The notes below the pieces were generated by a model that worked only from the letters and a program-made list of their open reading frames with translations, was not told the DNA's origin and ran no database searches. From Oscillatoriales cyanobacterium SM2_2_1 (lineage in GTDB: Bacteria > Cyanobacteriota > Cyanobacteriia > Pseudanabaenales > Pseudanabaenaceae), in NCBI GenBank assembly GCA_012031145.1, contig JAAUUH010000001.1:25461-89460 (forward strand): a stretch of 64,000 bases of DNA. The letters run 5' to 3'. Positions 26,561-35,036 of the stretch are shown one piece after another (position 1 is the first letter of the stretch; the number at the start of each line of letters is the position of its first letter). The position numbers and the translations under genes are program-made.

Positions 26561-27856
26561 TTGATTGAGCGTTACACCCACCCCGCCATGGGAGCCCTCT
26601 GGACTGAGGAGGCCAAATACCAAACTTGGCTGCAAGTCGAGATCGCCGTTTGCGAAGCCCAAGCAGAGTTAGGTTACATTCCCGCGGCGGCAGTGGAAGA
26701 AATTAAAGCCAAAGCCCAATTTTCCGCCCAGCGAATTCAGGAACTTGAGTCCGAGGTGCGCCACGATGTAATTGCTTTTTTAACCAATGTCAATGAGCAT
26801 GTCGGTGCCGCAGGGCGCTTCATTCACTTGGGGTTAACCAGTTCCGATATTCTCGACACCGCCCTCGCCCTCCAACTGGTGCAGAGTCTGCAACTGATTC
26901 AGTTCCAGGTCGAGATCCTCAGCCAAACCCTGCGCTACCAAGCCCAACAGCATCGCCACACCTTGATGGCCGGACGAACCCACGGCATCCATGCCGAACC
27001 GATCACCTTTGGCTTCAAGCTCGCCGGATGGCTGGCAGAACTTCTGCGCCACCGCGATCGCCTGACTGTTCTATCAAAGCGCATCGCCGTCGGTAAAATT
27101 TCCGGGGCCGTTGGCACCTATGCCCACCTTGACCCCCAAGTGGAGGCAATCGCCTGCCGCAACCTGGGATTGATGCCCGACTGTGCCTCGACCCAAGTGA
27201 TTTCCCGCGATCGCCATGCCGAATTCACCCAAACCCTAGCGCTGATTGGAGCTAGCATTGAGCGATTTGCCGTTGAGATCCGCAACCTACAACGCACCGA
27301 TGTTCTGGAGGTGGAGGAGTTCTTTGCCCAGGGACAAAAGGGATCTTCAGCCATGCCCCACAAGCGCAACCCCATTCGCTCCGAGCGGTTAACCGGCATG
27401 GCCCGGATGCTGCGCGGTTATGCCAGCACGATGATCGAAAATGTTGCCCTTTGGCATGAGCGGGACATTTCCCATAGTGCCGCCGAGCGGGTTATGCTGC
27501 CCGATGCCTGCATTGTGCTGCACTTCATGCTTACAGAAATTAACGACTTGATGCAGCATTTGCTCATCCATCCTGAGAACATGGCACAAAACCTGTTTTG
27601 TTACGGCGGCGTGGTGTTTAGCCAGCAGGTATTGCTGGCCTTGGTGGATAAAGGTCTGAGCCGAGAAGAAAGCTATGCCATTGTTCAGGGAGCCGCTATG
27701 GCGGCATGGAATCGTGCCGATGGGAACTTCCGCGCCCAAATCAGCCAAGATCCCCAGGCGCGATCGCTCTTGACAGCGGCGGAATTAGACCAATGCTTTG
27801 ACCCCCAGCGCCACCTTAAGAACCTCGACACCATCTACCAGCGCCTCGGCATTTAG
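26561..27856 (+). CDS. purB: Adenylosuccinate lyase
   Basis: Catalyses fumarate elimination from SAICAR and adenylosuccinate in purine synthesis. The 431 residues match the bacterial enzyme. MIERYTHPAMGALWTEEAKY, RTHGIHAEPITFG and the superfamily signature GSSAMPHKRNPIRSERL are present. The reading starts at TTG (26561), with ATTAGGA just upstream and no in-frame ATG that would keep the conserved N-terminus. It is a single transcription unit, followed by a strong hairpin at 27889-27915. Confidence 0.97.
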   Translation: MIERYTHPAMGALWTEEAKYQTWLQVEIAVCEAQAELGYIPAAAVEEIKAKAQFSAQRIQELESEVRHDVIAFLTNVNEHVGAAGRFIHLGLTSSDILDTALALQLVQSLQLIQFQVEILSQTLRYQAQQHRHTLMAGRTHGIHAEPITFGFKLAGWLAELLRHRDRLTVLSKRIAVGKISGAVGTYAHLDPQVEAIACRNLGLMPDCASTQVISRDRHAEFTQTLALIGASIERFAVEIRNLQRTDVLEVEEFFAQGQKGSSAMPHKRNPIRSERLTGMARMLRGYASTMIENVALWHERDISHSAAERVMLPDACIVLHFMLTEINDLMQHLLIHPENMAQNLFCYGGVVFSQQVLLALVDKGLSREESYAIVQGAAMAAWNRADGNFRAQISQDPQARSLLTAAELDQCFDPQRHLKNLDTIYQRLGI

Positions 27857-27888
27857 GGAAGCACGATCAGGGGATTGCCATCAGGAAA

Positions 27889-27915
27889 CCCCGCATCCTA
27901 ATTAGATGCTAGGGG
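27889..27915 (+). terminator. Hairpin after purB, possible terminator
   Basis: CCCCGCATC, a seven-base loop CTAATTA, then GATGC, two unpaired bases and GGGG form a stem of nine pairs with a small bulge. It lies 33 bases after the purB stop. No T-run follows, so it may instead be an end-stabilising hairpin. Confidence 0.45.
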
Positions 27916-28042
27916 CTGACATCACCTTAATAATTAGCTCGAGCAGTCGGTTGAACTAACCCGCTATCAAAAATGTTGAATTGTGCATGTATAGTCAATT
28001 TAATTAAGAGCGACACAATTATAGTTGTTTTGAGTACTATTA

Positions 28043-28084
28043 CTCCCCTCGCCCCTTATGGGAGAGGGGCTGGGGGTGAGGGCG
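28043..28084. repeat. GC-rich intergenic repeat of a type common in cyanobacteria
   Basis: CTCCCCTCGCCCCTTATGGG followed by AGAGGGGCTGGGGGTGAGGG is an imperfect inverted repeat. It stands out strongly in an AT-rich stretch. I know near-identical strings as dispersed intergenic repeats in many cyanobacterial genomes. Only one copy is in this window, so its repeat status here rests on memory of other genomes. Confidence 0.55.
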
Positions 28085-28180
28085 AGATTGTCTCAAATAA
28101 ATCTGAAATAGCTATAAGCTTAGTATACGGTCGAGTGCAGTGATTTATCAGCTATTTCTTCGATACTCACAAAGTAATTT

Positions 28181-28618
28181 TCAGTCTGATATAGCAAATA
28201 AGATCCTAAGTTTAAGAGATTCACTGAAATCATCTTCGTAAATCAATGATTCAATAATGTATGCTAGCAGTTGTTTGCTAATTTTCCCCTCTGCTACCCA
28301 AACTGCAATATTCTCCATTTCTAGTAAAATTTTTTTTACTGAATAATCATATCCATTCAATTCCAAAAAATAGCTGCCTAATGCAATACTAGAACGCTTA
28401 TTACCATCTACAAAAGCATGGAATTTAATTATAGAAAGTACCAAGTGAGTTAATTTATCTTCTATTTTCGGATAGTAGTTATCATTTTGAATATGTTCAA
28501 GGGGACTTTCTAATAATCCTAGGTTATTGATTCCAGCTAGACCACCTGAATTCTCGATAATCCAATCATGAAACTCAACTGCATGGGCAATATCAAAATA
28601 TAAAATTATTTCATCCAT
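28181..28618 (-). CDS. Death-on-curing (Doc/Fic) family toxin
   Basis: A 145-residue Fic-fold protein. HAFVDGNKR (residues 67-75) is the Doc/Fic active-site motif, with the His at 67 and Arg at 75, followed by SSIALGSYFLELNGYDYS as in Doc. GGLAGINNLGLLESPLEHI in the N-terminal part is also typical. P1 Doc phosphorylates EF-Tu; Fic relatives add AMP to targets. There is no Phd-type antitoxin; the gene directly upstream (2 bases apart) codes for a larger putative DNA-binding protein. GC content is clearly lower than the genome around it, which suggests horizontal gain. Confidence 0.88.
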   Translation of the reverse strand: MDEIILYFDIAHAVEFHDWIIENSGGLAGINNLGLLESPLEHIQNDNYYPKIEDKLTHLVLSIIKFHAFVDGNKRSSIALGSYFLELNGYDYSVKKILLEMENIAVWVAEGKISKQLLAYIIESLIYEDDFSESLKLRILFAISD

Positions 28619-28620
28619 TC

Positions 28621-29634
28621 CTATCTATCTTTGAGTCTCTGAGAAACTGCCAGTGCTTCGGGATCGGATAGCTGCTCTTGTAGCGATCTACTAGCTTCAC
28701 CTAAAAATTTCTCAAAATCAGATTCTGGAATAGTTTGGATATAGGATATTAGTTTTTGATGCAGGGCATCTCTAAAGCTTAGATCTCGACTTGCCATTTT
28801 AGTACGAGCATCTTCGATAATAGGCTTGAGATAAGAATTATTTTCTGCAAGTTCGACCAAGCGATCTAATTCCGAAGGCTGAAGTTTACGCCCTGCTTGC
28901 TCTGACTTAACTTTCATTTCTTCAGCAAGACCATTTTCTATACTAGCGATTGCCTTGAGAACTTCAGCGTACAAAGTATCGCGAACTTTGTCTTTTTTCT
29001 CCAATTTTAGGATTTGTCTGTATTCTTGAGCATTTTCTCGAAATACCAGTTGGTAAATTTTATTTGTGTAAAAGCCATACTTAGCTTTTCCCATCTCCAA
29101 ATAATCATCTAAGGCTTTAGTAAAAACTTGTCTATAGCTAAACTCTCGATAAGCAGAAGGCAAATAATTGCAGTCCCGCTGATTAATATATCTAGTGTGC
29201 CCCCCCGATCGCTCCGCGACTACTTCAATCACGATATCAAGGATGCGAGAACGGATCAAACGGGCACGATCGCTTTCTGTGAGCAGCATTGCAATATTGA
29301 GGGCTGCTCGAAAAGTAAATACACCTAAGACAGTTATTTTGGTACCCTCATTGATGAGGATACCACCTGTAGTGTTTAGAAAATCCTTGAGGGCTTGCCC
29401 TTTCAGAACTCTATAACCATTATTTTTCAGTTCTTCGCCATGATTTGCTACATATCTTTCTATGGTGACATTATTAATATTAAAAAGCTCTGCTAACTGT
29501 TGCTTGGTAAAAACAACGGTGTCTTGATAGGGAATCCCCCCTAAGCCTAAATGCTCTTCAATTTTTTCTATGGCATAGCGATTATTGAGAATGTTTTAGC
29601 GATCAAGTTTAGAGTTGGGAAGGTCATTGGTCAC
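28621..29634 (-). CDS. RhuM/phage-regulator-like DNA-binding protein, likely partner of the Doc toxin (in-frame stop near start)
   Basis: A reading frame of about 330 residues, uninterrupted from 29595 to 28621. It reads FTKQQLAELFNINNVTIERYV (a helix-turn-helix-like segment), GYRVLKGQALKDFLN, GVFTFRAALNIAMLLTESDRARLIRSRILDIV, then a helical C-terminal two thirds. The first 100 residues resemble RhuM and phage antirepressor-type regulators. A GTG at 29634 opens VTNDLPNSKLDR but is followed by TAA (29596-29598). Gln (CAA) would be natural there, so this is either a base error or a real nonsense mutation; no ATG occurs in frame before 29289. The 2-base gap to the Doc gene argues for one operon, with this protein as antitoxin or autoregulator. 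That role is inference. Confidence 0.65.
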
Positions 29635-29886
29635 GTTAGTTATTTCCAAATAATTATTTCATTCTAAACACTATCATTCATCAGTAAAAGTAGACAGATA
29701 ACTAATGCCTTTACCGCAAGAGGTTCATCCATTAGCCAGTAAAGTTAATGGGCGTGACAACGCTTATCCTCAAAGCGTCCAGCTTGAATTACTGGCACAT
29801 CCAAATTAGTGTTCCCAGCACGGAGAGGAGTGGATAATCAAATCCACTATTGAGCCTATCTGTATGGTCGATAGATCCAGAACTTA
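29635..29886. other. AT-rich intergenic region between the toxin island and tRNA-Leu
   Basis: No supported gene. A 34-codon frame from 29704 is too short and unlike known proteins. The region probably carries the promoter of the minus-strand toxin operon. A tRNA gene on one flank makes this a possible integration site, but I see no attachment-site duplication. Confidence 0.35.
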
Positions 29887-29970
29887 TAGGGATAGCGAGA
29901 CTCGAACTCGCACGACCTTATCGGTCAACGGATTTTAAGTCCGTAGCGTCTACCATTCCGCCACATCCCC
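29887..29970 (-). tRNA. tRNA-Leu (anticodon UAA), no intron
   Basis: Reads GGGGATGTGGCGGAATGGTA from 29970 downward. The anticodon arm is ACGGA-CTTAAAA-TCCGT with anticodon TAA. A long variable arm of the type II class is present (TTGACCGATAAGGTC). The T arm is GCGAG-TTCGAGT-CTCGC. The acceptor closes with six or seven pairs, and CCA is not encoded. Total 84 bases. Many cyanobacteria carry a group I intron in this gene's anticodon loop; here the loop is continuous. Confidence 0.95.
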
Positions 29971-30001
29971 AAAAAAGCGATTCTCATCTTAACGTGGATC
30001 G

Positions 30002-31180
30002 CTATGGTTTGGCTAATGGGTTCAGGAGCCGCCCGTAGACTTCCAAGAGGGTAGCAGTGGCGTGCTGCCATGTGAAGTGTTCAGCAATGTGTTGCCGGGC
30101 CCGCTGGGCGATCGCCTTGGCGTGGTCGGAGTGTTGGGACAGGCCGAGGATTTTGGCGGCCAGATCGGAACTGGAGCCGGGTTCGGTGAGGACAAAATGC
30201 ACTTGGTCTTGGCCGAGGTCGGTGACGGCGGGAATGCGGGAACTGACGACGGGGATGCCCGTGGCCATGCCTTCTAGCACCTTAAGCGGACAGCAGCCCT
30301 GGACGAGGTTGCGATCGCACGGGGCCAGGGGAGCCACAATCACATCGGCTTGGTGGAGGTGATGCACCAGTTGGGGTTGGGGCATGGGCGGTAAAATGTG
30401 TAGGCGATCGCCATGGCAGAGTTTTTCGGCCAGACGGGTGTAGGCCCGCAGTTGGGGTTTGGGGCCATAACCAATCAGGGTAAGGTGGGTGGGCATAGCC
30501 GCGTTGAGAAGGGCAAAGGCGCGGATCATCGTGTCAATGCCCTGCCACGGAGAAAGGGTGCCGAAATAGACGAGGTGGAGGCTGGCAGCACCAAAAAGTG
30601 GGCGATCGCAGTAGGGGAAGCAGTCGAGGTCAACACCGTTGGGAATGGTGGTGATCTGCTCCGGGGGCAGTCCGCGCTGCACCAGATAGCGCTGGGTAAC
30701 CCGGCTGGGGGTCAGGAGATGATCGCTGGCCCGCAGACAGAGATCCTCTTGGGTGCGCAGTTTGGAATTGAGTACTTCGTCATCGGCAACGGCAGGATAA
30801 CGATACTTCAATTCGATGGAGGGCAATCCATTGACTTCAAACAGAAGGAGCCTGGTCCAGCGATCGCGCTCCATGGCAATAGGCAGTCCCTCAAAAATCG
30901 AGCGGATATGGAACAGGTCATAGGGGGCATAGGGCCATTGGGCCAGGGCTTGGCGAAAGGACAGGACGCGCTGAATCAGGGTTTTACCCGTGGCCGGTAG
31001 GGTGTGGTGCTGGTATCCGTCGGGATGACGTTCTACTTGGGGCTGACCCGTCGCCGAAACAGTCATTAGGTCGAGGGTGCCGAGGGTGGCGATCGCCCGG
31101 GCAAAGGCTTGAATGTGAATTGCGGCCCCCTTAGGAGCGGGAACAGTGTCGTAGGAGCAGTAGCCAAGGCGATAATTCAT
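30002..31180 (-). CDS. GT4-family glycosyltransferase
   Basis: A GT-B fold transferase of 392 residues. The N-terminal half starts MNYRLGYCSYDTVPAPKGAA, with the Gly-rich acceptor loop. TIPNGVDLDCFPY and VYFGTLSPWQGID start the donor half, IGYGPKPQLR follows, and CCPLKVLEGMATGIPVVSS contains the second Glu of the E-x7-E-type nucleotide-sugar site. Sugar and acceptor cannot be told. With the Wzc-like and second GT4 genes it suggests a polysaccharide or glycolipid cluster. It is divergent from the epimerase gene. Confidence 0.9.
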   Translation of the reverse strand: MNYRLGYCSYDTVPAPKGAAIHIQAFARAIATLGTLDLMTVSATGQPQVERHPDGYQHHTLPATGKTLIQRVLSFRQALAQWPYAPYDLFHIRSIFEGLPIAMERDRWTRLLLFEVNGLPSIELKYRYPAVADDEVLNSKLRTQEDLCLRASDHLLTPSRVTQRYLVQRGLPPEQITTIPNGVDLDCFPYCDRPLFGAASLHLVYFGTLSPWQGIDTMIRAFALLNAAMPTHLTLIGYGPKPQLRAYTRLAEKLCHGDRLHILPPMPQPQLVHHLHQADVIVAPLAPCDRNLVQGCCPLKVLEGMATGIPVVSSRIPAVTDLGQDQVHFVLTEPGSSSDLAAKILGLSQHSDHAKAIAQRARQHIAEHFTWQHATATLLEVYGRLLNPLAKP

Positions 31181-31228
31181 GCGACTGTCAGGTATGATGC
31201 ATAGATTATTTAGCGTGCAAAAATCCCT

Positions 31229-32179
31229 ATGCGTGTGCTAGTTATGGGCGGAACGCGATTTATTGGTGTCGCCCTCACCAAATTACTCGTAGCTCGCGGC
31301 CTTGAGGTGGTGCTGTTCAATCGTGGCAATCGACCGGCTCCCCTCGAAGGGGTAACAACCATTGTGGGCGATCGCACCGATCCCCAGCAACTGAAGGAGA
31401 AACTAGCACGGGAATCCTTTGATGTCATCTTTGATAACAATGGACGGGAATTGAGCGATACCCAGCCACTGGCAGAAATTTTTCGCGGACGGATTCGGCA
31501 TTTCGTCTATATGAGTTCGGCAGGAGTTTATAAAGAGTCGGAAATTCTGCCCTACTTTGAAACCGATGCCACCGATCCCCAAAGTCGCCATCGGGGTAAG
31601 CGGGACACCGAAGAGTACCTGTCCGCCGCCTATGCCGAACACGGCTTTCCCTTCACAGCCCTGCGGCCGGTTTATATCTATGGCCCCCAAAACTATAACG
31701 ATGTGGAAGCTTGGTTTTTTGATCGCATTGTGCGCGATCGCCCCTTGCCCATTCCCGGCCATGGTCAGTGGATTACCCAACTCGGCCATGTGGAGGATCT
31801 GGCCGCCGCCATGGCCGCTGTAATGCAAGAAAAACGGGCAATTGGGGAAATCTACAATATCTCTGACCTGCGCTATGTCACCTACCAAGGCCTAGCTCGG
31901 GCCTGTGCGATCGCCGCTGGCAAATCTCCCGATCACCTGCAATTTTGTTTCTACAACCCCAAGGATTTTGACTTCGGCAAACAAAAAGCCTTCCCCTTCC
32001 GGCGGCAACACTTCTTTGCCTCCATTGATAAAGCCATGAGCGACCTCGACTGGGAGCCCGAATACGACTTAGTCAGCGGACTGGAAACCTCCTTCCGCCA
32101 AGACTATCTTCTCTCCGGTCGGCACCAAGCAGCCCTCGATTTCAGCCTCGACGACCTGATTCTCCAGCGAAAAGGCTAG
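31229..32179 (+). CDS. NAD(P)-dependent epimerase/dehydratase-like protein (CSP41-type)
   Basis: An extended short-chain dehydrogenase-fold protein of 316 residues. The Rossmann motif is GGTRFIG (residues 7-13). SSAGVY lies in the catalytic region, followed by a Lys (GKRDTEEYL) in place of the usual Tyr-x3-Lys. RPVYIYGPQNYND forms the nucleotide-sugar side. The pattern (FDVIFDNNGRE, LGHVEDLA, FDFGKQKAFPFR) matches cyanobacterial relatives of plastid CSP41, a stem-loop RNA-binding protein. The altered catalytic residues suggest RNA or regulatory binding rather than classic epimerisation. The aldolase gene begins 8 bases downstream. Confidence 0.85.
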   Translation: MRVLVMGGTRFIGVALTKLLVARGLEVVLFNRGNRPAPLEGVTTIVGDRTDPQQLKEKLARESFDVIFDNNGRELSDTQPLAEIFRGRIRHFVYMSSAGVYKESEILPYFETDATDPQSRHRGKRDTEEYLSAAYAEHGFPFTALRPVYIYGPQNYNDVEAWFFDRIVRDRPLPIPGHGQWITQLGHVEDLAAAMAAVMQEKRAIGEIYNISDLRYVTYQGLARACAIAAGKSPDHLQFCFYNPKDFDFGKQKAFPFRRQHFFASIDKAMSDLDWEPEYDLVSGLETSFRQDYLLSGRHQAALDFSLDDLILQRKG

Positions 32180-32187
32180 GGAGAACC

Positions 32188-32801
32188 ATGGATGAAGGCG
32201 TTATCACCTTTGCGATCGCCCAGTGGCAACAGCAGTCCCTTGGGGAATTTGTGGGGTACCCCATCCTCGAGCATTGGCGACAAACCCTACGACGGCACCA
32301 TCTGATCGGTCTTGATGCCCAGGGCATCAGCTATGGCAACGTCAGTCTCCGTCATCCCGCGGGGGCTTTGTGATTACCAGCAGCCAACAATCCCACCACC
32401 CGATGCTCACTCCCGCCCAATACACCTGGGTTACCGGCTACCACCTAGAAGCCCATACCCTTACTTGCATCGGCGAACAGCCTCCCAGCAGCGAATCGGG
32501 CACCCACCACGCCCTCTACCAAATGCATCCCGCCATCGGTGCCGTCTTCCACATCCACAACATCGCACTCTGGCATGACCTGATCGATCGCCACCGTTGG
32601 CACACTAGCCCAACCATTCCCTACGGCACTGCTGCCATGGCTGTCGAAGTGGCCCAAATCTATGGGGCGATCGCCGACCCCTTCTCCCGATCCGTGTTAG
32701 CCATGGGTGGGCATCAAGATGGCGTGCTTTCCTTTGGTCGCACCTGTGATGATGCGGGAAGTTCCCTTTTGGCCCTGTGGAACCAAGCCTATTCCTCGTA
32801 G
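32188..32801 (+). CDS. Class II aldolase/adducin-family protein, frameshifted
   Basis: A zinc-dependent class II aldolase/dehydratase fold. The N-terminal part reads GLDAQGISYGNVSLRHPAG. After the shift come FVITSSQQS, CIGEQPPSSESGTHHALYQ, VFHIHNIALWHDL (zinc His pair) and LAMGGHQDGVLSFG (third His). The frames join in a run of five G at about 32362; six would give HPAGGFVITSSQ and 204 residues. Fuculose- or ribulose-phosphate aldolases and MtnB dehydratase share this fold; I cannot choose. Its end overlaps the convergent Wzc-like gene by 13 bases. Confidence 0.82.
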
Positions 32802-34989
32802 TCCTCTTCGTCCTCCTCATCATCATCAATGTCTAACACCGTTGCCGCCCGCTGGGAGAAACGGACTTTTTGCGCTCCATTGGCGATCGCCCCAATCAGG
32901 TTAAGGCTTTGGAGCACGGCCATGGCCTGCTGGAACTCACTGCGGGTGACATGGCTGATTCGCCCCACCAGAATCACTCCACGACAAACTGAAGCAGCTT
33001 CTAGGGCATCGACGGTTTCTAAAACCGGTGGCGTGTCAAGGATAATTAGATCGTAGGCATGCTCCAAATGGGCAATCAGCTTCCGTAGTGCCGGCGAACT
33101 CAGTAATCGTGCTGGATCCTCAGGCACGGGCCCCGCCGTCAGCACATCAATGCCACCCTCGGTCTTGCGGATCACATCATCAACATGGCTTCCTAGGGGA
33201 TCCATGAGCAGCGTCGATAGACCCTGCTTATTAGGCAGTCGCAACAGGCGGTGTAAGCTCGGGGTGGTCAAATCGCCATCCACCAGCAGCACCCGTTGGT
33301 GCATCCGCACGGCGCTACTGGCCAATCCCAAAGAAATAGTGGACTTGCCTTCCCCCCGCAGGGCAGAGGTGATCGTGACGGAGCGGAGCAACTCCCGTGG
33401 CTCCAAAAGTCGAATATTTTTGTAAATTAAATCCATGGCCGCCCGGAACGGTGTCCATTGCAAAACCTCACTGGTTCCCCGACGCGCCAGGGCACTGCTG
33501 CTTTGCCCCTTCAGGAACGGCGGCAAGAACTTACCAGAGCTGGAAGCAGACAGAGCAGCCGACTGGGGGGTAATCCCTAGCAGGGTAAGAGTAGATTGCT
33601 GCTCTAGCTCGGCAGTGGTGCGTACGGTGTCGTCCTGGAGATCTCGCAAAAAGGCCAGACCACAGCCAATAAAGGCACCGGCAATCACACCCAGCAACAG
33701 ATTGCGTCGGTGGCTAGGCTCCTCTGGGGTGCCTTCCCGTGGTTGCTCAATTACTTGCCAGTCAAAGCCGCCCCTGGCCTGCTCGACGCTGAGTTGCTGC
33801 CGCAGTTTCAGTAGTTCTTCGAGGGCAGATTGCTCCACTTGCAGGCGGGGTTTGAGGGATTCAAATTCGCTCAACAACTTGGGCAGGCGCTTGATTTCAG
33901 TTCTGAGTTCCTGCTCTTGGCGGTTTAGGACTTGCTGGCGGACTTGGAGTTGGCGCAGGGTGGCCGCAGCCTCAATTAACTGACTGGCTAGCCCTTGATC
34001 AAGGCCAGAGGTGGCAGCTTCCGCGCCTTGGGTGAGGCGTTGACGCTCGCGGCCTTGGGCGGTTTCTAGCTGTCTGAGGCGTTCACGCAGGGCACGAACG
34101 GTGGGTGAAGCAGTAGTAAAGCGGGTTTCCTCCTGGATCAGTTGAACTTTAGCCTTTTGAATTTCAGCTTCAAGGGCTTGGAAGGTACTGGACTGGGCCA
34201 GACGCGTGGCTTGGGCCGCTTGCACGGGCGATCGCCCAAACTTTGCTGCAAGGTGTCGTAGCGGGACTGTACCTGCTGGAGTTCCAAGGATGTGGCCCGC
34301 CGCTGTTGTTCAATACTGGATAGGGCCGCTGTCACCTCAGTCATCCGCTGACTGGCATCAAAGAGGTTGTGCTTGCGGCGAAAGGCTTCGAGGTCGTTGG
34401 TCGCTTCGGCAATTTTTTTCCGGGCTTTAGGGATTTGCTGGTCAATAAACTCCAGTCCACTGGTCAGGCGCTTTTCCTGCTGCTCCCGGTTATATTCCAA
34501 ATACACCTGCTCAAAGGCCTGAAGCACGTCCCGCGTTTTGGTGGGGCTATCGCTGGTATATTCCACGGCAATAATCTTGGTTGCCGTCTGCCCGCGGGAA
34601 ATCTGCTCCACCCTCAGGGATTGCCCCAATTCCCTGCCAATGCCGGGGTAGCGGGGGGCCAGGATCTGTCGCGCCCGCTCGAACATTTGGGAAGAGCGCA
34701 TCAGGGTCAGTTGGGTGGCATAGTCGATCTGAACGTTGGTCTCGGCCGTGATTGGGCTTTCGTCCTTACTGCGGGAACGATAGTTGGGTTCCACCAACAA
34801 TTGCATTTGACTGCGATAGGAAGATTTAGAAAGTAGATTCACCACCAAGGCCCCGGCGATGCCCAGGCCTACACAGCCAATCACCCACCATTTGCGCCGC
34901 CCAAGCACCGCAAACAGCTTGCCGTAGCCCATATCGGTTTCGGTGGGAGTCGAGGTTGTGCCGGAGAGTAGGGGTTGGCTAGAAGTCAT
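32789..34989 (-). CDS. Wzc-type polysaccharide co-polymerase with BY-kinase-like ATPase, frameshifted
   Basis: Controls chain length and export of capsular or exopolysaccharide. The reconstructed protein has 733 residues. Membrane helix 1 is near residues 30-50 (WWVIGCVGLGIAGALVV). A long periplasmic coiled-coil-rich part follows, then membrane helix 2 near residue 420 (LLLGVIAGAFIGCGLAFL), then the ATPase domain with Walker A LRGEGKST, Walker A' LLVDGDL and Walker B LIILDTPP. The tail is acidic (DIDDDEEDEEDYEE) with a single Tyr instead of the Tyr cluster phosphorylated in typical BY-kinases. The frames meet at GGGCGATCGCC (34228-34238); one extra G gives SLGRSPVQAAQ. I chose MTSSQPLL (34989) as start. 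Confidence 0.9.
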
Positions 34990-35036
34990 AGCTAGGGGTT
35001 CCTCATCAGGGGTAACAAGTGGATAACACGTCAAAA

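Noticed and set aside
29704-29808. 34-codon frame (MPLPQEVHPLASKVNG) before the tRNA
   Set aside because: Too short and without ribosome site, motif or known family; could be a remnant but cannot be supported.
29635-29970. Integration site (att) of a mobile element at tRNA-Leu
   Set aside because: No integrase gene and no repeat of the tRNA 3' end seen within the window.
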